DNA of 64,000 nucleotides from Lumbricus terrestris. Taxonomy: Eukaryota > Annelida > Clitellata > Crassiclitellata > Lumbricidae. The notes below the pieces were generated by a model that saw only the letters and a list, made by a program, of their open reading frames with translations, was not told the DNA's origin and did no database searches. This document shows, piece after piece, positions 22,300 to 34,190 of the stretch (position 1 is the first letter of the stretch; the number at the start of each line of letters is the position of its first letter). The translations under genes and the position numbers were made by a program. The stretch lies in NCBI GenBank assembly GCA_949752735.1, contig OX457037.1:67459811-67523810 (forward strand). Reading direction: 5' to 3'.

Positions 22300-23830
22300 A
22301 TCGACCTACATATGTGGGCAACCATAAATTTCTCAACACTGTATTTCAAACTACATAATAGCAGCACACAATTATGTGTCATATTGCATCCTCTGCCATG
22401 CACTCCCTCCCCCCTGCCATGCACCCCCTCCCCCGTGTGCGAGAAATTTTCTAAAGTAGTTGAAAGACGAGAAACTGACCAATGCCCTTTGCTATTCCAA
22501 TTGCTTGGAGAGAACCAAGCAAACACACAAAATGACTGCTACTTCTGCATGGCTCCACCTCCTTCTGCAGGCATGACAAGGAAAGAGAAGTGGTCAATAG
22601 CATGCCCAAATATACCATCTGCAATCCGGCTTGTTCCGCAGGTAAAGGAATTCCCGTTCCGGATCCACGAAAAGGATTTTTCATTGATTCAGACGATGAG
22701 GAAAGAAGCGTAGTGACTTCAGGTTCTCCGCAGCCTTCGACCCACACAATCTCACCTAAGGTGAACTGAACGATCTTGATCGTGACCTGGACCTATCCAA
22801 GACCAAGGCGGAGTTACTTAGATGAAGACTTAAAGGAATGGAATCTTCTCCAGGAAAATGCCTGAGTGACATCGTTTCGAACTCGTCATGCAGTTTGAGG
22901 ATAATTTCACCAAGGAAGATGACCTTGTCTTCTGCACCAATGTAGATTGTCTGTTGAATGCCCTCAGAATCAAACAGTCATGACATTCAAGAATTAAGAC
23001 TACTCAAAGCACTCAGACTCCACGAAATTGAGTCTCAAAAAGGTCCTGCATTGATTAAAACCAATATCCATCCATTCTGTTCGGACATGCTGCCATCATG
23101 AAGGAAAACTACGACAACCTAAATACCTGTTGAATTCTGTTCACTAGAGCAGGTGTGGATGGCATCTCTGTTGTGACTTGAGGGTTTACTGGCTCTCTTG
23201 ACGAGTCTGCAGCTTGGATATACAAAACACTGTTCCAGCAAGGACTTCGCACTAAGTGAGGAGAAACTGGCCTGAGAAGAAATCTCTGGGCGCCAGAGAG
23301 AAGTAGGTTATGTGCAACACCTAGCAAAAGTTGAAACCCAGAAAATCCTGCTACTGTCGCTACACACCAAACTCAGTGTGATGAAGAACGTCATAAAATT
23401 CATGCATCGGACTGGATCAGCTTTCAAATACTTGGCTGTCAAATTCCCTGGCGAGGCAAACATTAAAGAATAAATTTTTGGGGTACTTAGATCAGTCAGC
23501 CATCCAGAGATGAGATGTTCGACATCCTGCTTCAGGGTGACGAGAAACAAGCATGGGACGCATTTCATCTAGTGCTAACTAACTTCCTAAGGGATGTCAG
23601 GACAGAAAACTACAAGGATTTGGTCGAGGACATGTTGTCCATGTGTACAAGTCCATTCCATGTATCACAAATTTGGATGCGATGTGTCTTAAAGATCCAC
23701 TTCACCATTCCCACTTGGAGTTTCTTCGCGACAACTGCGGCATGGATATAATATAATGACTGTTGAAGACGGTGAACGCTTTCAAGAATACATTGCAGCC
23801 ATGGAATAATGATATCAGGGAAACTTCCAT
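22300..23830 (+). pseudogene. Decayed coding remnant of an uncharacterised invertebrate transposon protein
   Basis: Frameshifted translation gives a chain of blocks I recognise from a family usually annotated as uncharacterised in arthropod and cnidarian genomes. The order is DCYFCMAPP (~22530), YPN-like CPNIPSAIRLVP (~22600), ELNDLDRDLDLSKTKAELL (~22760), LHTKLSVMKNVIKFM (~23360), GSAFKYLAVKFP (~23420), a DILLQGDEKQAWDAF block (~23518), NFLRDVRTENYKDLVEDML (~23580) and LKIHFT / HSHLEFL near 23690-23720. Stops and frameshifts break it many times. The family's enzymatic role is not known to me with certainty. Confidence 0.7.
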
Positions 23831-23865
23831 GTTGGGTGGCTATAGGCCTACTATGTGGGGCGCAG

Positions 23866-24075
23866 TGGTGTAGGGGTATATTCGGTGCCTTGGAGTCGGA
23901 AGGTTTTGGGTTTCAATCTACCTCAAGCCTTCGCATAGGGACCCTGATCAAGTCCTTCACTCGTAATTGCTCATGCGCTACATGAAACTCCGATGCAGTG
24001 TCTGCGCTGTAGTTGGGAGCGCATCGGACTAGGGTCTTGAAGGGGCGGTATAGCAAGTGCTCATGCATACATACT
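23866..24075 (+). mobile_element. tRNA-derived SINE
   Basis: The head reads GGGGCGCAGTGGTGTAGGGG with a B-box-like GGGTTTCAATC about 50 bp on. A ~130-bp body ends in GGGGCGGTATAGCAAGTGC, similar to the GGCGCTATA tails of L2/CR1-mobilised SINEs. Target duplication is unclear. Confidence 0.65.
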
Positions 24076-24567
24076 TACATAGGCCTACTTACATACTCGC
24101 CAGATCTAATCCTGAGCGGTCGTACAAGAGACAATGGGGAGCAGAAGCAAAAATTTACTTGTACAAATGTTATATGTACGCAATATTCTATTTATAGAAA
24201 CTCTAGATGATTTCAGAGAAACTGGAGCCAATTCTTTAATTTCATTGTCATATTCGTGTCCAGCACCCTAAAATCTGTAAGAAATTGCAAATTTCATGTC
24301 AGAGGCAAAACTTTCATGAAAATTTGTTGTCCAGTGTAATCCAAGTGGTCTCTGTGATACTTAACACGTTTCTGTTTACTTATGTTTGTACGTCCTTTGA
24401 TCTGCACATCAGACCGAATCAGTTCATTTGTGTCTAACCAATTTCGTTATCGATTATTTGAAGGCGAACTATAGGTGTTTCGAAAGGTTACTGTTTTAAT
24501 TGCACGGCGTCGCGTAGCCTATATTGACTTTGAGTAGGTTTTTAGCATCACAAGTTGGAACTGCAAA
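24076..24567 (+). other. 5' flank of TRIM-NHL copy 2
   Basis: AT-rich, no clear TATA box at a useful distance from the ATG. A weak acceptor-like TTTTTAGCATCACAAG lies shortly before the ATG, so an upstream non-coding exon is possible. Confidence 0.4.
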
Positions 24568-25708
24568 ATGGCTGCCAAAGATTCTAACCCTGTTGCGTTT
24601 GATAAACAGAACCTGGACGAAATTATTACATGTTGCATCTGTATGAATGTCTTCACAGATCCCAAAGCCTTACCATGCATTCATACTTTCTGCATGAAAT
24701 GTCTTGAACAGACCGGGCATCAAACCAGTAAAGGACCTGGCGATGAGATGCCTTGCCCAATCTGCAGGCGACAGTTTAAGATTCCTGAAGAAGGGTTTTC
24801 TGGTTTGCCAAATAGCTTTGCCATTGCTATGGTCATAGACGCAACAAAGGCTCAAAACCCGTCCGAATCAAGAAACCTGTGTGATGTATGTCTCGAAGAC
24901 GGTGCGGAAAGTGCTAGCGACATGCCTGAAGCAGACATGTATTGCACTGATTGCAAGAAGAAACTGTGCGAAGAATGCTGCAGAAATCACAGCAAATTAA
25001 AGTTAACAAAGAGTCATAAAATTTTGGCAATTATTGAGTGGCAAGTAGGTAGCGTTGAAGCGATGGAAAATATTTCACCCAGTGTATGTGAACTGCATGA
25101 GCAAAAGGTTCTGGACATATACTGCACTGATTGCAAAACAGTGCAATGCGCTGTCTGTTTCATTGACGACCACAAACATCACAATGGTTCCCATGTCAGC
25201 AAATTGGTGGACGACTTTCGGAAGCAGCTAGCAAGCAATGTCGAGACAATTAGTCTGTGCAGCTTCCAGACGCAGGAGAAAAAGAGAGATCTCATCAAGA
25301 TGAAAGAGGATATGCAGCTGCAACTGGATAGCCTGGAATCTGATGTTATAAAGAGAAGAGAGGAAGTGAAACAATTAGTGGAATCTCAGGCAAATTCTCT
25401 CTTGCTAAATCTTTCTTCATTACGACAAAGCAAATTGAAAGAAATCCAAATGGAAGTAGATGAAACTGATGCACATCTATCCTGCTTACAAAGTTACAAT
25501 TCTAACTGCCAGAACATGATGTCTAAAGGATCAGCTAGCGATATAAGCTTATGTTGGGCAGTTTCGGACTTAACTGTTAAAGCAATCGAGTTGCAAGGAG
25601 AGTGTCAGTCTCTAACCAGAAAAGAAATTCAATTATTTAAGATGACTTTCACGAAATTGGAATTCAAAGAGTTTCTTGAAGACGTTAACCTGATAGGGGA
25701 GATTGAGG
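24568..25708 (+). CDS. TRIM-NHL gene copy 2, exon with RING, B-boxes and coiled coil
   Basis: The exon starts at a good ATG context (CAAAATGGCT) and ends at donor GAGG|GTAAGT, phase 1, giving 380 residues plus a split Gly. RING C3HC4 ligands are C22, C25, C37, H39, C42, C45, C63 and C66. B-box 1 spans about residues 102-150 (CDVCLED ... CTDCKKKLCEECCRNH). B-box 2 spans about 172-212 (CELHEQ ... YCTDCKTVQCAVCF..H). A long coiled coil follows to about 330. This is the TRIM signature: an E3 ubiquitin ligase that dimerises through the coiled coil. The exon at 54842 is a close paralogue, roughly two thirds identical by eye. Phase-1 splicing into 40989 and 45708 makes a TRIM-NHL protein. Without splicing the frame would run on to 25773. 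Confidence 0.93.
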
Positions 25709-26500
25709 GTAAGTGGTCATTGCAGTGTTATAAAGCACCATTCTATTCTTTTAGCGTGTGGACCGACGTGTAATATGCTTCAGTTATCATTCATAATCGT
25801 ATAGTATTTAGCTCCATTTCAAGAGAAACTCCACAGCGTTTGTTTTTGTTGTCCCCAAAAGCGCTGAAGGTGGTTTAAATTTTTACAAACAACCAAATTA
25901 AGCCCTACACGCTCGCACATGAAATCTAATTGTGTTAATATGTTAAAAATGAAGCAACTGATGACTCGACCTTGAGATCGTTACTTTTTCTTTCAATTTC
26001 TTTGTTTAACCAAGATTTAAGAAAATGACAAGACGTCTGAATAGGCAGCCTAAATGTAACTGAATTCAGATCATTGTGCACAGACTTCTACACGGTTACA
26101 CCCTAGCTTACAAATATAATGTTCTCCATTTCTGTGACATCTTTTATTTTTTTGTAAACCGGTTGCCATGTCCTTAACACCATACCTACCAGGTTTAAGC
26201 CAAGAAATTAAGATAGTAATCTAAACCTATAAAACACAAATTGTAACGGGGTAATTGATCAAAAATCTCCTCATCCACGCGACCGATTTTTTCCAAAAAT
26301 TTACAAAACAACTTCTTAGCATCCCCGGAAAACACTATCGGGGTTCGCGATCCAAAAATCTTACCTTTTCTCGAGTTTGAAACATTTATATTAATGTTCA
26401 ATCCGAAAGCTAACGCAGAATTTAAGATTGGCCGCCGGAACCCTTTTAAAAGAATCCATAGATTTATGACGTCATCACTTCTTCGCCTCACTTTAGACGG
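25709..26500 (+). other. Start of the ~15-kb intron of TRIM-NHL copy 2
   Basis: AT-rich DNA with no exon that I can support. From 26440 it grades into the Helitron-like element below. Confidence 0.45.
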
Positions 26501-26838
26501 CCGATTTTATAGCGCGCGCTTTCACAAAATTACACTAAAAACACTAATAACAAACGGTTGATCGCAAGATAATGACAATGGATACCGGTAATTAATATTA
26601 CGGTTGATGGCAAGATAATGACAGTGGATACCGGTAATTAATATTATACCGTGTCGTCGTATGTAGGCCATCTGGACATTATTTAGGGCGGACGAGTTTA
26701 GGCAAAAGAAACGAGATTCACCGGCAAAATAATGCCGATGGAAGAATGCGGGGTGAGAAAGGCGGAGTGGGAGCGGGGTCAGCGTGGCTGGGGACTAAAA
26801 GCCGAAATTTCCCGGGCAACGCCGGGTAATTCAGCTAG
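26500..26838 (+). mobile_element. Helitron-like 3' terminus in the intron
   Basis: A direct duplication near 26555-26645 (CGGTTGATGGCAAGATAATG and TGGATACCGGTAATTAATAT) is followed by a GC-rich stretch and the terminal hairpin CCCGGGCAACGCCGGG at 26811-26826. CTAG at 26835-26838 ends the element. The TATGACGTCATC word near 26466 has a counterpart near 1574 in the first element. The 5' end is not defined. Confidence 0.55.
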
Positions 26839-27482
26839 TATTTAATAGCCTACACTCCACGCTGTAATCAACCCTGCATCCACGAAGCCACTTTCTTTAC
26901 TTTAACATACTATACGGTTCATTTGACTGAACCCTTCTTACTCTCAGCAGATGAAATAGGTAGAACTTCCGACAGATTAATATGTGCCTGTAATTTTCGG
27001 TAAAGTATTAATAATTTTTAAACATAGAAAATCAAGTAGGATCCCTTTAGCCATGCTATCTTATTTAAGAAACTGTCAGCCTCTGATAAATCAGTGGGTG
27101 GAAATATCTGCCGAGAATGGCTCTATAAAATTTGGAAAGACTGTTTTCCAATATTCTGCAATTTTGCACATCACTATAGCTCCCCTTGAAAGCCAAAACT
27201 TTAATCATAGATCGAGAATTCGCATATTAAGAAAATCAAGATTTATAAATATGCATACTTGCATAGCCTATCAACGAATATCAAAACTGCCAACAAATAC
27301 TAAATTTATGTATTCAGAATGCTCAATGTCTCATTAGGCACCTAAAGAAATTCTAAAAAATTTGGGAACTTAACAAAAGCTCAATAAGAATTCAGCGCTA
27401 GCCATAAGGACAATATTTAGATCTCGTGCAATTATTATACGTCACCACTCACCATGATAATATGCAGGCTAGGCTACACATT
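26839..27482 (+). other. Intron, nothing recognised
   Basis: No terminal repeats or conserved coding blocks. A 117-codon open frame at 26984-27337 has no recognisable domain and no splice context. Confidence 0.4.
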
Positions 27483-27955
27483 AGGGTGGAGTGAAAAAAC
27501 GAAAATGAGAAATTCGAAAAGTAATAGCAACTAAAAGTTGCCCAATGACATGGGGTCAAGAAATGTGAAAAAGTTTAGAAAAATATTAATGTCTTCCGAC
27601 CGCACAAGTGGGCCAAAGTTCCCCAAAACTGCATTTTTTGAGAAAATTGAAGGTTTTCTCATGAAATATTCTTAGTGTAGAACAATTAATTGCGTTTCAA
27701 TATACCGTTGGAAAGAGCCCTTCACACTGAATAACATGATGTAAAATTTTTGAGAATAGTCCCATATTTGCAGAAGATATCAACTTTTTACCATACCTCC
27801 TCTTTGCAACATGTCCCGAAACCTGAAAACAGTAAACGCTAATAACTTTTTTATCCTTTGAGATACTTCAATGCATAATATGTCATTCGCTTCAGTTTAA
27901 GACTGCCTTTCCAAAGAAGCATTGCAAGTCGAGATTGCTAAATGTTTGTCCGGTC
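27483..27955. repeat. TAGGGTGGAGTGAAAAAA repeat
   Basis: The segment 27483-27620 is an inverted copy of 40058-40192: both contain AACTAAAAGTTGCCCAATGA and CATGGGGTCAAGAAATGTGA. The first part starts AGGGTGGAGTG, resembling a DNA transposon end. The rest, up to the nested elements, is unassigned. Confidence 0.7.
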
Positions 27956-28349
27956 AGGGGCCAGTGGTGTAGCCAGTTTTTTTTCATGGGGGCAGTGGGG
28001 TGGCAGCTTAAAATGATGGGGTGGCTACCGTTGGCAATTAAAGCGCGCATCGGCATCGCGAGCCGTACGCACGATAATTGAGCAATTGAACAAAATACTG
28101 AAAGTAGTCAGGAGTGTCATGACATCATTCAATCATTGACATGCCAGCAATGAGCAATCACATAATTGACATGTCCTAACGACGTTAACGTGTCTTAACT
28201 CAGTAACTGAAGAACGAAGTAATTTTAGTAAAAGTCACAATCACAAAATAGTAGTCGTAACTCGTAAGTGAATTTACAAATATATTTTCTTAATTTGTCT
28301 CAGTTGTCTTAAACCGAAGCTACAAATATCAGAATGCGAAAAAAATTGT

Positions 28350-28753
28350 GGTAGAGTTCTATAATGACTCGGTAATAGTTCTATAATGACTCGGTAGATA
28401 ACGTTGCAGCGTTGTTATCTTTAATAAATCCAACTTCTAGTTTGCCGAGAATCCTTTTAATCGATCCAGCATCTCTTTAGGCAAGAATTTGTTCGATAAA
28501 TCCCGCTTCTATTTCGTCAGCAAATATTTTTCATCCATTTTTCATTGAAAATTATTGTTCATCAATCCAGCTTCAATTTCAGCAGAATGACTGCACTAAC
28601 CCTAAAACTAACCCTAACCGACCCTCACGACGCCTAACCTGAGCCCTAACCGACCCTCTCGCGCTAAATCCCGCTTCTATTTCGTGAGGAAATATTTTTC
28701 ATCAAATTTTTAAAAAAAAGTTACTTGCTACCGAGTCATTATAGAATATAACC
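28350..28753. mobile_element. Foldback element with TTCTATAATGACTCGG ends
   Basis: The left end begins GGTAGAGTTCTATAATGACT and repeats that ~21-bp word twice. The right end is its inverse, finishing ATTATAGAATATAACC. Interior words TCCAGCTTCAATTTCAGC and CCCGCTTCTATTTCG link it to the foldback family. Flanks are similar but do not match perfectly, so the TSD is uncertain. A central stretch has CCCTAACCGACCC-type repeats. Confidence 0.75.
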
Positions 28754-28867
28754 AAAATGGTTGTCTAATGATCAAATGCCTAAATAATAATTGGCAGTAA
28801 AAATTTCACAAACCTAAAATAGATGTATTCTACTGTTTTTGTGGTTAGCAGCAAAAACTTCGGCATA

Positions 28868-29339
28868 CCTGGGAACGGCGGTCCCAAATTATAACATTAA
28901 ATAAATCAACCTGTGTCGTAATAGCGCGGTGTATAGGATGGGCGCATAGAAACGATGTTTCTTTTGCACTCCACACTTATAAAACGACCAGCAGACCTCG
29001 AGCGTCACGAGCTCTTTGCAATGCTGCACTACCACGCTAGAGAAATAGAAGCTGGATGAAGACCTTTTACAGGTGAAATGGAGGCTGACTTGATGAAAAA
29101 ACGCAAGAGAATTGGAATCTGGATGTTCTTTTGCAGGTGAAATAGAAGCTGGATTGACGAAAATAACGCATGAGAAATAGAAGCTGGATGAAGATATTTC
29201 TACATCTGAAATAGAAGCTGGATTGGTGAAGAAACGCTTAAGAAATGGATGCTGGATGAAAAACGCACACTTTTTGCCCATCCAATACTCCGCACTATCG
29301 ATTTATGGAATTTTATAATTTGGGACCGCCGTTCCCAGG
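28868..29339. mobile_element. Element with CCTGGGAACGGCGGTCCC inverted ends and GAAGCTGGATG core
   Basis: Perfect inverted ends of at least 27 bp begin CCTGGGAACGGCGGTCCC and finish GGGACCGCCGTTCCCAGG; weaker pairing extends outward. Between 29040 and 29275 are about six copies of GAAATAGAAGCTGGATGA-like words, the same module as in the giant foldback, here in one orientation only. Confidence 0.8.
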
Positions 29340-29729
29340 TGTGCCAAAACTTCAACCATTAAACAATAAACACATGCAATAAAACGTGTGTACGCACATA
29401 TTAATGACGTAGGGTATATTGCCATAGACTATGTATTTTTAGATTTTGGATGTATTACAGTATTGGACATAATACGCATGCAAGCCTCACTAGCTTGTCT
29501 GTCCCACAGTGCACTATAGTGGCCTGTCCCACTTTCCCATCACCCACCCTATAAGAAGTTGTACAGGAAGTTGTATAAAAAATAAAATAAGTCAGAAATT
29601 ATATAACATTCTTTATCACTCGTAAAAGTAAAAAGTAAAACAAACGCAGGGATTGGGGGGGGGCAGCTGGGGTGGCAGCCCTTTCATTTGGGGGGCGGCT
29701 GCCCCCTGCTCCCCGTAGTTACGCCACTG

Positions 29730-29960
29730 TCAGGGGCGGATCCAGGGGGCCAATCCGGCCATGCCCTCCCCATTCCAAATCTCCATGGTCGCCCAAAAGA
29801 TTTTTTGCAGGTAGTCAGTCATGGCCAGGAGAATTAATATATTATAGAATATTATATAATATTATATAATATATTATATAATATATTATATATTATATAA
29901 ATGTAATTAAAATCTAAGCCTCTCACACAATTGCATTGTCTTAATATAAAGCAACGAAAA
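29730..29960 (+). repeat. CAGGGGCGGATCCAG repeat, truncated copy
   Basis: It matches 42447-42670: CAGGGGCGGATCCAGGGGGC at the start, GTCAGTCATGGCCAGGAGAA in the middle and GCCTCTCACACAATTGCATT towards the end. AT-rich palindromic sequence (ATATTATATAAT) fills 29845-29895. The hAT at 27962-29729 inserted into its left end. Confidence 0.75.
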
Positions 29961-30265
29961 GAAACAATCTTTCAACAGTATCTGACTATGATTTTTGACA
30001 TTCAATGTATGTTATTCGTGTATATATTCATATTAAAATGTAAAAATATTAGCACCAATAAACACAATTATAAGTTTATAATCAATAACAACTAACTATT
30101 AATTACAAAGCAAGTTAGCTAACAACAGTATTAGAGATTAATTTCTTTTTCCCGGATGCAAAAAAATTTCAGGGGTAAAACTTGTTAAGTCTTGAATTTA
30201 GGCTAAATGTGCAAGAAACTGCGGTGAATGATCACACATGTTTACTTCGTGTTCTTATTTATTTC
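29961..30265 (+). other. Intron, nothing recognised
   Basis: AT-rich sequence between the truncated repeat and the solo LTR. Confidence 0.4.
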
Positions 30266-30633
30266 TTACTGTCGCGAAGCCCTTTTCGAGTCCTGAGGTA
30301 ACTCGTACCTCCGGCCTCAAGGGTAATTCGCCTCGCCATGGAGCCTTAGGGTCTAACATTCTAGGAGGTAGGTCGTACTCGACAACCGGGTCCAAAATCC
30401 TCTCAGCATCCACTTGGGACCGGTTTCCCCTACTATCATATTCATGATAGTTAACTCGAGGGTGGGTAGCTAATCTTTGACTCCGTCTGAGTCCGCTTTC
30501 GTCCGCATTACATGGTACCAGGATCTGGCTCGAGGGAATAGGCGCGGCGGCTGAGTTTGCCGCAACTACAGACCTACTGTAGTCAGGGTTCGTTTGTGAC
30601 TCCACGGCGAGTTGTGTTTCAAGTGTATCAAGG

Positions 30634-30790
30634 GGTGTCACGACAACTCGTCTACCGACAACTCGTCTAACGACAACTGGTCTCCGGACAATTCGTCTAC
30701 GACAACTGGTCTACGACAACTCGTCTACGACAACTCGTCTACGACAACTGGTCTACGACAACTGGTCTACACGCAAATCGTACACGACAA
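30634..30790 (+). repeat. Left outer domain: tandem CGACAACTSGTCTA repeats
   Basis: About ten tandem copies of a 14-16-bp word (CGACAACTCGTCTACC, CGACAACTGGTCTC and variants) form the outer end. The same words, inverted, form 37255-37408, and a shorter set caps the element at 61431-62043. Confidence 0.9.
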
Positions 30791-31009
30791 AACGTTCATT
30801 AAGAATTCTTTAGTCAATGGCTGTTGCCGCTCAAAGAGAAGCTGGATTGATTAAAAGAACTCTTTATCAAGCGAAAATCGACCAATGAAACCCTCGATGC
30901 AAAAAAAGTAGACCGACGAAATGGACTAATTGATAAAAATAATGCTTATAAAGTTTATGATGGCTTCACTAAATGATCGATTTGCTGAATAAATCCAGTT
31001 TCTCTTTCA

Positions 31010-34000
31010 CCTATATATAAAACCTTCATCTCGCTTCGATTTCAGAAATAAAGAAACCTTCATCCAGCTTCCATTTCTTACGCGTTTCATCATTCATCCA
31101 GCTTCTATTTCGGAATTATAATAACTTCATCCAGCTTCTATTTCTTAAGCGTTTTATCATTCATCCAGCTCCTATTTCCGATATATTATACCTTTATCCA
31201 TCTTCCATTTCTTACGCGTTTCATCGTTCATCCAGCTCCTATTTCAGATATATTTAACCGTTATCCAGCTTCCATTTCTTAAGCGTTTCATCATTCATCC
31301 AGCTCCTATTTCAGATATATTTAACCGCTATCCAGCTTCCATTTCTTAAGCGTTTTATCATTCATCCAGCTTCTATTTCTTAAGCGTTTTATCATTCATC
31401 CAGCTCCTATTTCAGATATATTTAACCGTTATCCAGCTTCCATTTCTTAGGCGTTTTATCATTCATCCAGCTTCTATTTCGGATTAATAATAGCTTCATC
31501 CAGCTTCCATTTCTTAAGCGTTTTATCATTCATCCAGCTTCTATTTCGGATAAATATTAGCTTCATCCAGCTTCTATTTCTTAAGCGTTTCATCATTCAT
31601 CCAGCTCCTATTTCCGATATATTAAACCTTTATCCAGCTTCCATTTCTTACGCGTTTCATCGTTCATCCAGCTCCTATTTCGGATTAATAATAGCTTCAT
31701 CCAGCTTCCATTTCTTAAGCGTTTTATCATTCATCCAGCTCCTATTTCCGATATATTATGCCTTTATTCAACTTCCTTTTCTTACGCGTTTCATCATTCA
31801 TCCAGCTCCTCTTTCAAATATATTTAACCGTTATCCAGCTTCCATTTCTTAAGCGTGTTATCATTCATCCAGCTTCTATTTCTTAAGCGTTTTATCATTC
31901 ATCCAGCTCCTATTTCCGATATATTATACCTTTATCCAACTTCCATTTCTTAAGCGTTTCATCATTCATCCAGCTCCTATTTCCGAAATATTATACCGTT
32001 ATCCAGCTTCCATTTTTTAAGCGTTTCATCGTTCATCCAGCTCCTATTTCAGATATATTTAACCGCTATCCAGCTTCCATTTCTTAAGCGTTTTATCATT
32101 CATCCAGCTTCTATTTCTTAAACGTTTTATCATTCATCCAGCTCCTATTTCAGATATATTTAACCGTTATCCAGCTTCCATTTCTTAAGCGTTTTATCAT
32201 TCATCCAGCTTCTAATTCCGATATATTATACCTTTATCCAGCTTCCATTTCTTACGCGTTTTATCATTCATCCAGCTCCTATTTCCGATATATTATACCT
32301 TTATCCAGCTTCCATTTCTTACGCGTTTCATCGTTCATCCAGCTCCTATTTCAGATATATTTAACCGCTATCCAGCTTCCATTTCTTAAGCGTTTTATCA
32401 TTCATCCAGCTTCTATTTCTTAAACGTTTTATCATTCATCCAGCTCCTATTTCAGATATATTTAACCGTTATCCAGCTTCCATTTCTTAAGCGTTTTATC
32501 ATTCATCCAGCTTCTATTTCCGATATATTATACCTTTATCCAGCTTCCATTTCTTACGCGTTTTATCATTCATCCAGCTCCTATTTTTGATATATTTAAC
32601 CGTTATCCAGCTTCCATTTCTTACGCGTTTTATCATTCATCCAGCTTCTATTTCGGAATTATAATAACTTCATCCAGCTTCCATTTCTTAAGCGTTTTAT
32701 CATTCATCCAGCTCCTATTTCCGATATATTATGCCTTTATTCAACTTCCTTTTCTTACGCGTTTCATCATTCATCCAGCTCCTCTTTCAAATATATTTAA
32801 CCGTTATCCAGCTTCCATTTCTTAAGCGTGTTATCATTCATCCAGCTTCTATTTCTTAAGCGTTTTATCATTCATCCAGCTCCTATTTCCGATATATTAT
32901 ACCTTTATCCAACTTCCATTTCTTAAGCGTTTCATCATTCATCCAGCTCCTATTTCCGAAATATTATACCGTTATCCAGCTTCCATTTTTTAAGCGTTTC
33001 ATCGTTCATCCAGCTCCTATTTCAGATATATTTAACCGCTATCCAGCTTCCATTTCTTAAGCGTTTTATCATTCATCCAGCTTCTATTTCTTAAACGTTT
33101 TATCATTCATCCAGCTCCTATTTCAGATATATTTAACCGTTATCCAGCTTCCATTTCTTAAGCGTTTTATCATTCATCCAGCTTCTAATTCCGATATATT
33201 ATACCTTTATCCAGCTTCCATTTCTTACGCGTTTTATCATTCATCCAGCTCCTATTTCCGATATATTATACCTTTATCCAGCTTCCATTTCTTACGCGTT
33301 TCATCGTTCATCCAGCTCCTATTTCAGATATATTTAACCGCTATCCAGCTTCCATTTCTTAAGCGTTTTATCATTCATCCAGCTTCTATTTCTTAAACGT
33401 TTTATCATTCATCCAGCTCCTATTTCAGATATATTTAACCGTTATCCAGCTTCCATTTCTTAAGCGTTTTATCATTCATCCAGCTTCTATTTCCGATATA
33501 TTATACCTTTATCCAGCTTCCATTTCTTACGCGTTTTATCATTCATCCAGCTCCTATTTTTGATATATTTAACCGTTATCCAGCTTCCATTTCTTACGCG
33601 TTTTATCATTCATCCAGCTTCTATTTCGGAATTATAATAACTTCATCCAGCTTCCATTTCTTAAGCGTTTCATCATTCATCCAGCTCCTATTTCCGAAAT
33701 ATTATACCGTTATCCAGCTTCCAATTCTTAAGCGTTTCATCGTTCATCCAGCTCCTATTTCAGATATATTTAACCGCTATCCAGCTTCCATTTCTTAAGC
33801 GTTTTATCATTCATCCAGCTTCTATTTCTTAAACGTTTTATCATTCATCCAGCTCCTATTTCAGATATATTTAACCGTTATCCAGCTTCCATTTCTTAAG
33901 CGTTTTATCATTCATCCAGCTCCTATTTCGGATTAATTATAGCTTCATCCAGCTTCTATTTCTTAAGCGTTTCATCATTCATCCAGCTCCTATTTCGGAT

Positions 34001-34190
34001 TAATTATAGCTTCATGCAGCGTCTATTTCTTTAGCGTTTCATCATTCATCCAGCTCCTATTTCGGATTAATAATAGCTTCATCCAGCCTCTATTTCTTAC
34101 GCGTTTCATCATTCATCCAGCTCCTCTTTCAAATATATTTAACCGTTATCCAGCTTCCATTTCTTAAGCGTTTTATCATTCATCCTGTTT
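31010..34190 (+). repeat. Left arm: ~67-bp tandem array with a 973-bp higher-order repeat
   Basis: The unit contains two ~33-bp halves, each with ATCCAGCTYCYATTTC; a common full unit includes TTAAGCGTTTTATCATTC and AGATATATTTAACCGTT. Roughly 45 units fill the arm. Segment 31698-32670 is repeated as 32671-33643, with rare variants (GCTTCTAATTCCG, CCTTTATTCAACTTCC) at exactly 973-bp spacing. Confidence 0.93.

Larger units (their letters stand above)
27962..29729. mobile_element. Non-autonomous hAT element with 8-bp TSD TCAGGGGC
   Basis: Ends are CAGTGGTGTAGCCAG and GTAGTTACGCCACTG. TCAGGGGC is duplicated at 27954-27961 and 29730-29737. G-rich runs lie just inside both ends. The interior has no transposase and has itself received two GAAGCTGGATG-type elements (28350-28753 and 28868-29339). 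The target was the CAGGGGCGGATCCAG end of another repeat, which continues at 29730. Confidence 0.92.

Noticed and set aside
26195..26491. 98-codon minus-strand ORF in the intron of copy 2
   Set aside because: No domain, and it overlaps the subterminal region of a Helitron-like element.
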